A program made the position numbers and the translations under genes. From NCBI GenBank assembly GCA_031262085.1, contig JAISIN010000042.1:1-64000 (forward strand): a DNA stretch of 64,000 nucleotides, written 5' to 3'. Source of the stretch: Prevotellaceae bacterium. Lineage in GTDB: Bacteria > Bacteroidota > Bacteroidia > Bacteroidales > Bacteroidaceae. Below are positions 35,864 to 45,209 of the stretch, piece by piece. The notes under the pieces were generated by a model that was not told the origin of the DNA, searched no databases, and worked only from the letters and a program-made list of their open reading frames with translations. Every line of letters begins with the position of its first letter. Positions within the stretch are counted from its first letter, which is position 1.

Positions 35864-37873
35864 CTATATTTCGCTTTTCTTCAGTACCATCATCTCTGTA
35901 TTCTTTCCTGCCATCGCCTCCCAGAACCGCTGTATATTTGCATATTTCTCGGGCATGAAAAGCTGTTCGTTCAGGTTGAACAGATAACGCACAATGACCG
36001 TGTTGTCACTGCGCGTGACGAGGTAGCGCAACGTGACACTATTGGTCTCGTCGGCACTCATCTGCACGCTTTGAGGTAGCTCATCGATAACATATCCCTC
36101 CGGAATTGTCAGGCTGACGGTGAGCGATACATTGTTCGTAAAGGCAAACTCTACCGGCAATCGCCGTTCGGCTTGTTTGAAGGGCGATTCTGAGGTATGC
36201 AGAAAGATGAGTGGGTTGATGTAGATATAGTCGCCGTTTACTTCGCACTGCTTTTCAAAATCCATATCCTCCTGCATGCGGGGCGAGAAGGTCTTATGTC
36301 CTTTCCATTGCAGGGCGGTGAGTTTGATTTGCCGGTCGTCTTCCAGCTTGCGAATATACTCCGTACTGTCTTTGGCTTGGCGGATATTCTGTTTGAGTTG
36401 GGCAGAGAACTGTCCTTCGCGTAGCGTCTGCCGGTGTCCGGTCATGGTGCCTTCGGGCGAGATGGTTGCGGTTACGACCGAGCGCAGCGAGTTTTTACCT
36501 AACTTGCGCAAGTCGACCCACGCTGCGGCAGCACCCGGTTTCAATCGTCGGGCGCGATCGACCATGAAGTTCGGCGGCAACACATTGAGGTATCCGTCTT
36601 CTACCGAACCGTCTATATAGGCAGCCGTGCTGTCATTAAGAGCAACCCCTACGATAAACGTATTGAGTTTCTGAATGCTGGGATGCAGCAAGGGCAGTCT
36701 GCCGTTCGTGCGGGTGCTCATCAGTACAGGCCAGGCAGTAATGTTGGCATCGCGCAGCATGCTGAGCAATACGAAGTTAATATCGGCGTTATCGCCCGTA
36801 CCCTCCTTGAGTAGTTGTCGGGCAGAGTTTCCTTGCAGGGCATACCGTCCGTTCCAGCGCAGTTTGCTTTTGAGCAATTGGTAGAGGGCACATACTTTAT
36901 CTGCCGTACTCTCATACTTGTCGAGCGACAAGGTAGCCATTTCTGCCTTGAGCGGATTGTTCATGCGCAGTCGTCCGCCGAACGATTCGCTGTTCATCAA
37001 CACTTCGTCGATATTTGTCCAATTTTGGGTATAGCTTTTATAATACGAACCCGGTATCTCAATGCGCGAAAGTTCAAAGGCTACTTGGGTGCAGAAATCA
37101 TCAGCGCACCACACATAGCTGTCGCCTTCGAGCGCCGGCAACTGTTCGCCAATGAAGTAATACTGTTCGCCGGAGCATCGCAGTGTCTCCGCACCGATAG
37201 GAAGATTGATGCTGACACCCTTGCGATCCATCTTCAGGGAGTTCCATCCTTGCGTATTGACATTGAACTGAAAATATTCGGGTACGGTAATCTCATAGTC
37301 TGTATAAAGTACCGGAATATCTTCTTGAGCTTGCCAGTTAGCTATTTCAAAATAGAAATCGGAGTAGCACCGGTAGGAATATTCGAAGACCGTTCCCTCT
37401 TTCACCTGCGGAACGGAGAATTTGAGTTGCATGTAGTAATCGTTAGCCCGCTCGCGAAACACCTCATCATCTTTCATCTTGGTGCGGATAATCTTTCCGT
37501 TTTCCAGATTGTAAGCCGAAGCGCTGAGGTTTGCGATGGCTTCGCGTTCTCTGCTCCCTCCTTTCTTGTCGTAATAGGGCAAGACGATGTCGGCATGCGA
37601 AACACCTTCGGGTTTGAGTATTTTCACCTTTACTTTATATTCGTAAAGTAACCGGAAGTCGTCGGCTCCCCATATATAAGAAACGACGGCTTGACGGCAC
37701 AACACAACGGCAGCTGCCGACGAATCGGGAGCATAAGTCGTCATGGATAGCTCTTCCATGTTGGGCTTACCAAATTTCAGATTCGGCGTAACATTTTGTG
37801 CAGAGGCGGATAACTTGCTCATCCCGACCATACAACAGGTCAATAGTAGTGCTTTCGATAATAAATGTTTCAT
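35864..37873 (-). CDS. DUF3857-domain secreted protein, transglutaminase core degenerate
   Basis: From the ATG at 37873 the product is 669 residues with a signal peptide (MKHLLSKALLLTCCMVG to SASAQ). It is collinear with the next gene: DUF3857 domain, transglutaminase-like middle, C-terminal beta domain. The segment equivalent to the catalytic cysteine reads KEGTGDNADINFVLLSMLRDANI, with asparagine where the relative has cysteine. It is therefore probably inactive as an enzyme and may be a binding partner. An upstream in-frame start at 37915 adds an unlikely extension. It is the first gene of the pair. Confidence 0.83.
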   Translation of the reverse strand: MKHLLSKALLLTCCMVGMSKLSASAQNVTPNLKFGKPNMEELSMTTYAPDSSAAAVVLCRQAVVSYIWGADDFRLLYEYKVKVKILKPEGVSHADIVLPYYDKKGGSREREAIANLSASAYNLENGKIIRTKMKDDEVFRERANDYYMQLKFSVPQVKEGTVFEYSYRCYSDFYFEIANWQAQEDIPVLYTDYEITVPEYFQFNVNTQGWNSLKMDRKGVSINLPIGAETLRCSGEQYYFIGEQLPALEGDSYVWCADDFCTQVAFELSRIEIPGSYYKSYTQNWTNIDEVLMNSESFGGRLRMNNPLKAEMATLSLDKYESTADKVCALYQLLKSKLRWNGRYALQGNSARQLLKEGTGDNADINFVLLSMLRDANITAWPVLMSTRTNGRLPLLHPSIQKLNTFIVGVALNDSTAAYIDGSVEDGYLNVLPPNFMVDRARRLKPGAAAAWVDLRKLGKNSLRSVVTATISPEGTMTGHRQTLREGQFSAQLKQNIRQAKDSTEYIRKLEDDRQIKLTALQWKGHKTFSPRMQEDMDFEKQCEVNGDYIYINPLIFLHTSESPFKQAERRLPVEFAFTNNVSLTVSLTIPEGYVIDELPQSVQMSADETNSVTLRYLVTRSDNTVIVRYLFNLNEQLFMPEKYANIQRFWEAMAGKNTEMMVLKKSEI

Positions 37874-38007
37874 AAATCTGCGGGCTTTAAATAATTGCAA
37901 GAAAGAAGTGCGCAAAGGAACTACTTAATCTGAAGAACACAAAATTTTTTAGTACTAATTTAATATTCACCCGCATGGATACGCGTGCTTTTACGGATTG
38001 GGTTGGA

Positions 38008-38913
38008 CTATTCCCCTATCTCCCCAATCTCCTTATCCATATACCGCTTGCGATATTCCTTGGGTGTCAGCTCCATTTCCTTGTGAAAGGCTTTGGAGAA
38101 GTGGAAGGGGTCATAATAGCCCAATCGGAAGGCTATCTCTTTGATTTTATGGTCGGAGAACTGTAGGTAGCTGCAGGCACGCTGAATGCGCAACTGATTG
38201 TAGTATTCCATGGGCGAGAAGGAAGTGCGCTGCAAGAATAAGGTATTGAATCGCGAAGCGGAATAGCCCACGGCGCGGGCAATGTCTTCCAGCACAATCT
38301 TTGTTTCAAGGTTCTCTTTCATGAAGAGAATACTGCGTTCCACGATGTCACTCTCCTTGATTTTCTTGATTTCGCGGTATTGGGGGATGTACTTTAAGGA
38401 TGCCAGAAAGTGCATCAGACAGAAGCTGATGTACTCCATATTCTCGGGGTTGTAGCCCATTTCGAGGTTGCGATACATCTCTTCGAAGAGTTGCATGCGT
38501 TCGAAGAGGCGGTTTTGGTCGGAGGCATTGACGTGGATGAGCTTGCCGATGATGGAGTGAAACATGTCGACATGCTCGCCCTTGAAGTGCAGCCAGTAGA
38601 TGCTCCACGGCGCACGGGCATCGGCTCCGTAGGCATGTTGTTCGTTGGCAGGGATAATGAAGAAGCTGTTGTCGGTGAGTTGCACCCGTTCGCCGCGGCA
38701 CTCAATCCATCCCTTTCCTTTTTCGCAATAGATAAGAATGTGTTCGGGAGCACCCGTCTTGCGCACCCGATAATGATATTTGGCATCGGGATAATAGCCG
38801 ATATGCGTCACATAGAGTTGCTTTGTAATCTCGTTTTGCGCCTGATAGGTGCGTACACTGTAGGGCGTAACAATGGCTTTTTCGCCTTTAAAACCGTCGG
38901 CAAGTTGTTCCAT
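38008..38913 (-). CDS. AraC-family sugar regulator
   Basis: The 301-residue protein has an N-terminal cupin (AraC arabinose-binding-like) domain (EHILIYCEKGKGWIECRGE, DNSFFIIPANEQHAYGAD). The C-terminal AraC DNA-binding domain reads IVLEDIARAVGYSASRFNTLF and IKEIAFRLGYYDPFHFSKAFHKEMELTPKEYRKRY. It diverges from the sugar porter gene. Its -7 element (38940-38947) lies beside the 33-bp operator at 38952-38984, so binding there would overlap its own promoter and suggests autoregulation. The same operator before the GH35 gene makes a galactan or galactose inducer likely. This is an inference. Confidence 0.9.
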   Translation of the reverse strand: MEQLADGFKGEKAIVTPYSVRTYQAQNEITKQLYVTHIGYYPDAKYHYRVRKTGAPEHILIYCEKGKGWIECRGERVQLTDNSFFIIPANEQHAYGADARAPWSIYWLHFKGEHVDMFHSIIGKLIHVNASDQNRLFERMQLFEEMYRNLEMGYNPENMEYISFCLMHFLASLKYIPQYREIKKIKESDIVERSILFMKENLETKIVLEDIARAVGYSASRFNTLFLQRTSFSPMEYYNQLRIQRACSYLQFSDHKIKEIAFRLGYYDPFHFSKAFHKEMELTPKEYRKRYMDKEIGEIGE

Positions 38914-38951
38914 GAAATATAGATTGGGAATTTATGCCGCAAAGATAGTTG

Positions 38952-38984
38952 TATTTTACATGCTTTACACACGATTTTGCATTT
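38952..38984. promoter_or_regulatory. Predicted AraC-type operator, copy 1 (regulator/porter intergenic region)
   Basis: Two direct half-sites, TTTTACAT (38954-38961) and TTTTGCAT (38975-38982), are spaced 21 bp start to start, two helical turns, as for AraC dimers. The 33-bp block is 27/33 identical to 47048-47080. It ends 20 bases before the porter -7 element TATTTTTG (39005-39012), so it covers the -33 position. On the other strand it overlaps the -33 region of the regulator's own promoter. Confidence 0.7.
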
Positions 38985-39042
38985 CCCTATACATTGAAAG
39001 CCACTATTTTTGCAACATCATTTAAACGTAATACTTTTGTTT

Positions 39043-40416
39043 ATGAACACATACAAGAAATCTTATCTATTGCTTATCACCTTCGTATCTGCCATGGGCG
39101 GATTGCTTTTCGGTTACGATTGGGTGGTGATTGGCGGAGCTAAAATCTTTTACGAACCCTTTTTCGGGCTTGAAGGCTCGGCAGCCTTGCGCGGCTGGGC
39201 AATGAGCAGTGCCCTGATAGGTTGCTTAGTCGGTGCACTTTTAGCCGGACTGTGGAGCGACCGTTACGGGCGCAAGAAGATGTTAATCGTGGCGGCGGCA
39301 CTCTTTACGGCATCGGCTTACGGCACCGGAGCGGTAGATAATTTCTACTGGTTCATCTTCTATCGCATATTGGGTGGCTTTGGAATAGGTATTGCCTCCA
39401 ACATCTCGCCTATCTATATTGCGGAAGTATCACCTGCCCGGGTGCGCGGAAAGTTCGTCTCGCTCAACCAGCTCACCATCGTGTTGGGCATACTGGCGGC
39501 ACAGATAGCCAACTGGCTGATTGGCGACTCTTACATGACAGGCGGCGATGCGGTTTCGCCCGACGGCATCCGGTGGGCGTGGCGATGGATGTTTTGGGCA
39601 GAGCTGGTACCTGCCGTGCTTTTCTTTGTGCTGGCGTTTATCATCCCCGAAAGCCCCCGCTGGCTGGCTATCAACCGTCAAAAAGAGCATGCCCGACGCA
39701 TCTTTGCCCACATCGGCGGCGACGAACATGCCGAGGCAGAGCTACGCGAGGTAGAGGCTTCGCAGCACAAGCAGGAGCAAACCAACTGGCGGGCGCTGCT
39801 GCGACCCGATGTGCGCAAGGTACTTATCATCGGCATCGTACTTGCCGTGTTCCAGCAATGGTGCGGCATCAACGTCATCTTCAACTATGCACACGAAGTA
39901 TTTTCGGCAGCAGGCTATGCCGTTTCGGATGTGTTGATGAACATTGTGGTGACAGGTGTGACCAATGTTATCTTTACTTTCGTGGCAATATTCACCGTCG
40001 ACCGCTGGGGACGCAAGGCACTGATGTACACCGGTTCGGCGGGACTTGCCGTCATCTACCTGTTGCTGGGGGCAGGCTATTTCCTCGGGTGGAGCGGACT
40101 TCCCATGCTGATACTGGTGGTGCTTGCCATTGCCTGCTATGCCATGTCGCTCGCGCCGGTGGTGTGGGTGGTGCTTTCCGAGATATTCCCCAACCGCATA
40201 CGGGGTGCAGCCATGGCGGTATCCACCTTCTTTCTGTGGGTGGCAAGCTTCCTGCTGACCTACACTTTCCCCATTTTAAACGAAGCATTGGGGGCATCGG
40301 GAACCTTCTGGATATACGGCGGCATCTGCCTGGCAGGGTTCTTGTTCATCCGCTCGTGGTTGCCCGAGACGAAGGGAAAATCATTGGAGGAGATAGAAGA
40401 GGAGTTGATAATATAA
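39043..40416 (+). CDS. MFS sugar porter (proton-coupled sugar transporter)
   Basis: The 457-residue, 12-helix protein has the sugar porter signatures GGLLFGYDWVVIGG in helix 1, DRYGRKK in loop 2-3, PESPRWL after helix 6, DRWGRK in loop 8-9 and PETKGKSLEEIEEEL at the end. It moves a monosaccharide such as galactose, arabinose or xylose across the inner membrane. The gene context favours galactose. The ATG at 39043 is chosen because upstream frame starts lie on promoter sequence. It starts 59 bases after the operator and is probably activated by the divergent AraC protein. Confidence 0.92.
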   Translation: MNTYKKSYLLLITFVSAMGGLLFGYDWVVIGGAKIFYEPFFGLEGSAALRGWAMSSALIGCLVGALLAGLWSDRYGRKKMLIVAAALFTASAYGTGAVDNFYWFIFYRILGGFGIGIASNISPIYIAEVSPARVRGKFVSLNQLTIVLGILAAQIANWLIGDSYMTGGDAVSPDGIRWAWRWMFWAELVPAVLFFVLAFIIPESPRWLAINRQKEHARRIFAHIGGDEHAEAELREVEASQHKQEQTNWRALLRPDVRKVLIIGIVLAVFQQWCGINVIFNYAHEVFSAAGYAVSDVLMNIVVTGVTNVIFTFVAIFTVDRWGRKALMYTGSAGLAVIYLLLGAGYFLGWSGLPMLILVVLAIACYAMSLAPVVWVVLSEIFPNRIRGAAMAVSTFFLWVASFLLTYTFPILNEALGASGTFWIYGGICLAGFLFIRSWLPETKGKSLEEIEEELII

Positions 40417-40443
40417 CTTACTATTACGCATGATGACCTACCA

Positions 40444-40484
40444 CCCCGTCCCATACGGGGCACCCCTCCTCCCGGGAGGAGGGG
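40444..40484. repeat. Double-palindrome intergenic element (REP/MITE-like)
   Basis: CCCCGT/ACGGGG (40444-40449 with 40455-40460) is followed at once by a perfect 22-bp palindrome centred on CCCGGG (40463-40484). Rough inverted ends (TGACCTACC near 40434, GGATAGTCA near 40490) flank the block. It resembles dispersed elements of the CCCCTCCT...AGGAGGGG type seen in many Bacteroidetes genomes. It lies between the porter and DUF5107 genes and could also reduce readthrough. Confidence 0.6.
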
Positions 40485-40565
40485 AATTGGGATAGTCATT
40501 ACTTTACTGAACACGTTGCAGAGACAGAGACAAAGAATGAAGCATATTCAATAACAATATACTGT

Positions 40566-43500
40566 ATGGAACAGATTACGAATTATCTTATACAACCCAC
40601 CGTTTCCGAAGCAGGCATTGTGCGTGCTTGGGAGGAGACGGTACAGTTGCCCACCTACGAGACAGGCACGCCCGAAAAAAATCCTATCTTCCTTGAAAAG
40701 CGCGTTTATCAGGGCAGTTCGGGGGCGGTCTATCCCTATCAGGTGATAGAGAGCGTGGCAGACGAGAAGCACGACCGTCCCTATCGGGCATTCTTTTTAG
40801 AGAACGAATACCTCAAAGTGATGATACTGCCCGAATTGGGCGGACGCATTCAGATGGCTTACGACAAGGTGCGTAGCCGCCATTTCGTCTACTACAATCA
40901 GGTGATTAAGCCGGCACTGGTGGGTCTCACCGGTCCTTGGATATCGGGCGGCATTGAGTTTAATTGGCCGCAGCATCACCGTCCCGGCACCTTTCTGCCC
41001 ACCAATTGCTGCATAGAGCAGGGCGCAGACGGCAGTTTTACGGTGTGGTGCAGCGAGGTGGAGCGCATGTCGCGTACCAAAGGGATGCAGGGCTTCACGC
41101 TCTATCCGGGCAAAGCCTACATCGAGATTAACGTGAAGGTGTACAACGGCACCGTCTCTCCGCAGACCTTCTTGTGGTGGGCAAATCCCGCAGTAGCCGT
41201 GGGCGACCATTATCACTCCGTCTTCCCGCCCGACGTACATGCGGTTTTCGACCACGGCAAGCGCGACGTCTCCAATTTCCCCATCGCCACCGGCATCTAC
41301 TACAAACAAGATTACTCGGCAGGCGTAGACATTTCGAAGTACAAAAACATCCCCGTACCTACGTCGTACATGGCGGTAAAGTCGAAATACGACTTCGTGG
41401 GCGGCTACGATGAGTGCGAGCAGGCAGGCTTGTTACACGTGGCAGACCACCACCTGTCGCCCGGCAAGAAGCAGTGGACGTGGGGCAATGGCGACTTCGG
41501 ACAGGCGTGGGACAGGAACCTGACCGACGAAGACGGACCCTACATCGAACTGATGACAGGCGTATATACCGATAATCAACCCGACTTCTCGTGGCTACAG
41601 CCCGGCGAAGAGAAGTCGTGGAAGCAATACTTCATGCCATACTCCGAAGTGGGCTATGTGAAGAATGCTACGAAAGAGGTGATTGTCAACGTAGAGGTGA
41701 GCGACGGAAAGGCACATCTCATTGTATATGCCACCTCCGAATTGCCACTCGACGTGCAGTTGAAGGATGCGGGCGGATGCCTCTATCTCGACGAAAGCAT
41801 CACGGCATCGCCTGTCCATATCTACCGCAAAGAGGTAGCCGTGGGCACTTGTAAGGCCGAAGAGGTGTGCCTCACGGTGATTCACGAAGGGCGAACCCTG
41901 CTGACCTATCAAGCGGATAAGCCCCGCATCGAACCAATCCCCGACCCGGCAAAAGCAGCCAAACGTCCGCACGAGATAGCATCGATAGAGCAGCTCTTCC
42001 TCACCGGTCAGCACTTGGAGCAATACCGACATGCCACTTACAACCCGTTGGACTATTACGAAGAAGCCCTGCGCCGCGAACCGACCGACATCCGATGCAA
42101 CAATGCCGTCGGGCTGCTGCTGCTTCGCAAAGGGGCTTTTGCCGAAGCTGAGCCGTACTTCCGGCGTGCCATCGCTACGCAAACCGAGCGCAATCCCAAT
42201 CCCTACGATGGCGAACCGTCGTACAATCTGGGCAGATGCCTCAACATGCTGGACCGGCGCGACGAGGCATACGATGCCTTTTACAAAGCCACTTGGAACA
42301 GCGCGTGGCAAGACGCGGGCTACTTTGCCTTGGCACAAACAGACTGCCTCCGCCACGATTGGGAGACAGCACTCGAGCATATCGACCGCTCGCTGCTGCG
42401 CAACTACCACCATCACAAAGCCCGACACCTCAAAAGCGTCGTCCTGCGCAAGCTGCAATATACGTCTGAAGCCATGGATTGGATCGAAGAATCCCTGACG
42501 ATAGACCGCTTCAACTTAGGCTGCCTTCTCGAGAAACTGCTGCTTACCGGCACGGACGAACTGCCCGAAAGCACCATTCATACCACCATGGAGTATGCCT
42601 TCGACTATGCTGCCGCCGGACTTTACGACGAAGCATCCCGACTATTGCTCCATGCCGGAGGCACCTATCCGATGGCACACTACGCACTGGGCTACTTTGC
42701 CTCGCGGGCAGGTCACCACCGGCAAGCGCTGAAGCACTATCGTGAAGCCGCCGCACTGCCTGCCGACGGCTGTTTCCCCAACCGTCCCGAAGAGGTGTGT
42801 ATTCTGCAAGATGCCATCCGCGTGTGCCCCGACGATGCGCTTGCACACTACTATCTGGGCAACTTTTGGTATGCTGCCCGCCGTTACGACGAAGCCCGGT
42901 CGTGCTGGGAGCAATCCGTCGCACTCAACCGTCGCTTCCCCACCGTGCAACGCAACCTTGCATTGGTCTACTTCAATAAATTCAATCGCAAAGAAGAAGC
43001 TTGTGCCTTGCTGGAATATGCCTTCGCCTTGGATACAACCGATGCCCGCATCTTTATGGAACTCGACCAGCTTTACAAACGGATGGGGATGGATATTGCG
43101 CTCCGCTTGGAGCAGTACGAACGCCATCCGGCACTGGTGGAACAACGCGACGACCTCTGCATCGAACGCATCACCCTGCACAACCTGCTGGGTAATCACC
43201 GCCAAGCACTGCAACTGATTGCTGCCCGACAATTCCATCCGTGGGAGGGAGGCGAAGGCAAAATAACCAAGCAATATGTGGTGTGCCACTTCCAACTGGC
43301 GCAGGAAGCGATGGCAAACGGCGATTACGAACAAGCCCTCGCCCTGCTGGATGCCACCGACCGCTATCCGCACAACTTGGGCGAAGGCAAGCTCATCAAT
43401 GCCGAAGAGAACGACATCAATTACCTCAAAGGCATGGCTTACCGCGCTTTGGGACGCGAAGAGGAGGCGCTCCGTTATTTCCGCCAAGCGACTGTCGGCT

Positions 43501-43871
43501 CGTCGGAACCCTGCCAAGCCTTCTACTACAACGACCAGCAGCCCGACCAAATCTACTATCAGGGCTTGGCACTGCTGGCACTGGGCGAGACCGACCACGC
43601 CAAAGGGCGTTTCAACCGCCTCATCGACTACGGCAAACAGCACCTCTTCGACGATTGCCACATCGACTATTTTGCCGTCTCACTGCCCGACCTTGCCATT
43701 TGGGAAGACGACCTCAACCTGCGCAACCGCCTGCATTGTTATTACCTCATCGGCTTGGGCGAGCAGGGACTGGGGCACACCGACGAAGCACGCACCTATC
43801 TTGCCAAGGCGCTGGAGCTGGACAACAGCAACATGGACATCCTGTTTCACTTCAACAAACTAACACCATGA
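40566..43871 (+). CDS. DUF5107 protein: mutarotase-like N-terminus with C-terminal TPR array
   Basis: The 1101-residue protein has no signal peptide, so it is cytoplasmic. Residues 1-370 form the DUF5107 beta-sandwich related to the galactose mutarotase fold (LPELGGRI, GGIEFNWPQHHRPGT, DHYHSVFPPDVHAVFDHGKR). From about residue 470 it is a long run of tetratricopeptide repeats, more than ten. The histidine-rich pocket suggests sugar binding or catalysis. No activity can be assigned from sequence. It sits between the porter and the GH53 gene and overlaps the latter by ATGA, so it belongs to the galactan locus. There is no promoter I can see, so it may depend on readthrough from the porter gene. 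Confidence 0.85.
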   Translation: MEQITNYLIQPTVSEAGIVRAWEETVQLPTYETGTPEKNPIFLEKRVYQGSSGAVYPYQVIESVADEKHDRPYRAFFLENEYLKVMILPELGGRIQMAYDKVRSRHFVYYNQVIKPALVGLTGPWISGGIEFNWPQHHRPGTFLPTNCCIEQGADGSFTVWCSEVERMSRTKGMQGFTLYPGKAYIEINVKVYNGTVSPQTFLWWANPAVAVGDHYHSVFPPDVHAVFDHGKRDVSNFPIATGIYYKQDYSAGVDISKYKNIPVPTSYMAVKSKYDFVGGYDECEQAGLLHVADHHLSPGKKQWTWGNGDFGQAWDRNLTDEDGPYIELMTGVYTDNQPDFSWLQPGEEKSWKQYFMPYSEVGYVKNATKEVIVNVEVSDGKAHLIVYATSELPLDVQLKDAGGCLYLDESITASPVHIYRKEVAVGTCKAEEVCLTVIHEGRTLLTYQADKPRIEPIPDPAKAAKRPHEIASIEQLFLTGQHLEQYRHATYNPLDYYEEALRREPTDIRCNNAVGLLLLRKGAFAEAEPYFRRAIATQTERNPNPYDGEPSYNLGRCLNMLDRRDEAYDAFYKATWNSAWQDAGYFALAQTDCLRHDWETALEHIDRSLLRNYHHHKARHLKSVVLRKLQYTSEAMDWIEESLTIDRFNLGCLLEKLLLTGTDELPESTIHTTMEYAFDYAAAGLYDEASRLLLHAGGTYPMAHYALGYFASRAGHHRQALKHYREAAALPADGCFPNRPEEVCILQDAIRVCPDDALAHYYLGNFWYAARRYDEARSCWEQSVALNRRFPTVQRNLALVYFNKFNRKEEACALLEYAFALDTTDARIFMELDQLYKRMGMDIALRLEQYERHPALVEQRDDLCIERITLHNLLGNHRQALQLIAARQFHPWEGGEGKITKQYVVCHFQLAQEAMANGDYEQALALLDATDRYPHNLGEGKLINAEENDINYLKGMAYRALGREEEALRYFRQATVGSSEPCQAFYYNDQQPDQIYYQGLALLALGETDHAKGRFNRLIDYGKQHLFDDCHIDYFAVSLPDLAIWEDDLNLRNRLHCYYLIGLGEQGLGHTDEARTYLAKALELDNSNMDILFHFNKLTP

Positions 43872-45043
43872 TACAGATTAAAAAACTACGCAGCATAGCC
43901 TATTCGCTGCTCTTCCTTGCCCTCGCCGCTTGCGGAGGCAATCATTCGAACGAACCGGATAACCCCACGCCGGAAGCTACGGTGATGCTCCGTGGCGGCG
44001 ACCTCTCGGAACTGACCTACATCGAACGCATGGGAGGCAAGTTCTACGACAACGGTGTAGCGCAGGATTGCATCGAGATACTCAAGCGCTACGGCTTCAA
44101 CATCGCCCGCCTCCGCCTCTACAACGACCCGGGCAACCCTGCCTTCTCTCCTTCTAACCGCTTGCCCGCAGGCATTCAGAATCCCGAAGACATCTTACGT
44201 CTTGCCCGCCGCGTCAAAGCTGCCGGCATGCAGATTCAGCTCACTTTCCATTACAGCGACTACTGGACTAACGCCGGCGAGCAAACCAAGCCGCACGAAT
44301 GGGAGGGACTGAGCTACGCCGCCCTGAAGCAGGCGGTGTACGATTTCACGTTCGACTTCATGTCGCAGATGAAAGCCCAAGGCACCACCCCCGAATACGT
44401 TTCGCTGGGCAATGAAACCGGCGGCGGACTGCTCTTCCCCGACGGCGACTACAACCACTTCGCCCAAATGGCAGAACTGTTCAACCAAGGCTACGATGCT
44501 GTGAAAGCCGTTGCACCCGATGCCATAGTTATCATCCACTTGCCCGATGCCGGCAATCGCGACACCTTCGACTGGTTCTTCGGCGAACTGAAAAAGCACG
44601 GCGGTAAGTACGACATGATCGGCGCTTCGTACTATCCCTTCTGGACGAAGAAGACGGTGGACGAGATGCGCTCGTGGGCAGACTATATATCTACCAAATG
44701 GAACAAAGAGATCTTTATCATGGAGACAGCTTACAAGTGGCACCCCACCCTGCCCGACGGCGTATCGCCCGGACAGTTGGTCGACAACGGTCCCTACGAA
44801 ACCATCTATCCCTCCTCGCCGCAGGGACAGCACGATTTTATGGTCGAGTTGGTAGCGGGTATCAAGAAGGTGGCAGGCGGTCGCGTGAAAGGGTTTCTTT
44901 ATTGGGACCCAATCATGATTGCCGTGCCCGGCGTAGGCTGGGAGCTGGGCGGACCGAATGTGGTGAGCAACGCTACGCTCTTCGATTTCGACGGTCGGGC
45001 GCTACCGGCGCTGGAGGTGTTTGGGAATGATTTTTTTGAATAA
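43868..45043 (+). CDS. GH53 arabinogalactan endo-beta-1,4-galactanase lipoprotein
   Basis: GH53 enzymes cut beta-1,4-galactan side chains of pectin. The 391-residue protein has a lipobox (FLALAAC, Cys22), so it is anchored in a membrane, probably at the surface. The barrel shows the start motif LRGGDLSELTYIE, acid/base SLGNETGGG (Glu183) and nucleophile FIMETAY (Glu286), all intact. The ATG overlaps the DUF5107 stop. The longer open frame upstream is out-of-frame translation. The 3' end borders ATPase-derived sequence, beginning at 45048. Confidence 0.95.
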   Translation: MIQIKKLRSIAYSLLFLALAACGGNHSNEPDNPTPEATVMLRGGDLSELTYIERMGGKFYDNGVAQDCIEILKRYGFNIARLRLYNDPGNPAFSPSNRLPAGIQNPEDILRLARRVKAAGMQIQLTFHYSDYWTNAGEQTKPHEWEGLSYAALKQAVYDFTFDFMSQMKAQGTTPEYVSLGNETGGGLLFPDGDYNHFAQMAELFNQGYDAVKAVAPDAIVIIHLPDAGNRDTFDWFFGELKKHGGKYDMIGASYYPFWTKKTVDEMRSWADYISTKWNKEIFIMETAYKWHPTLPDGVSPGQLVDNGPYETIYPSSPQGQHDFMVELVAGIKKVAGGRVKGFLYWDPIMIAVPGVGWELGGPNVVSNATLFDFDGRALPALEVFGNDFFE

Positions 45044-45047
45044 AACA

Positions 45048-45209
45048 AATCAGGGCAACCCCACGTCCGAGCGCAACAAATATATGGTGTTGCGACTTGA
45101 TTTCTCCAAACTACAAGTAGGAGATACGATGGGGGATATGAAAGAGAACTTCAACAAATTAGTTTGCCCGCTGCTTAAAGGTTCTAAAGTTTCGCAAGTA
45201 TCTCAGTAG
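45048..45209 (+). pseudogene. Remnant of an AAA-ATPase-like (PD-(D/E)XK-linked) gene
   Basis: A short frame reads GNPTSERNKYMVLRLDFSKL and then DMKENFNKLV before a stop. This matches the stretch that follows the Walker A helix in Bacteroidales AAA-ATPase_like proteins (pattern R-N-x-Y-x-V-x-x-x-D-F-S). The intact relative at 58616-60175 has HPVLHISFAGSK in that place. No Walker A, no C-terminal nuclease and no start are present, so this is a decayed internal fragment. It begins five bases after the GH53 stop. Its last bases contain the left inverted repeat of the array at 45190-45412. Confidence 0.6.

Noticed and set aside
39033..39040. TACTTTTG as the sugar porter promoter
   Set aside because: It ends two bases before the ATG, leaving no leader; the element at 39005-39012 fits the operator spacing.
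42642..43661. Long minus-strand frame inside the DUF5107 gene
   Set aside because: It is an antisense shadow of the TPR region, with no promoter and no recognisable domain.
43241..43867. Extended N-terminus for the GH53 gene
   Set aside because: It reads through the DUF5107 gene in another frame; the lipoprotein signal starts at 43868.
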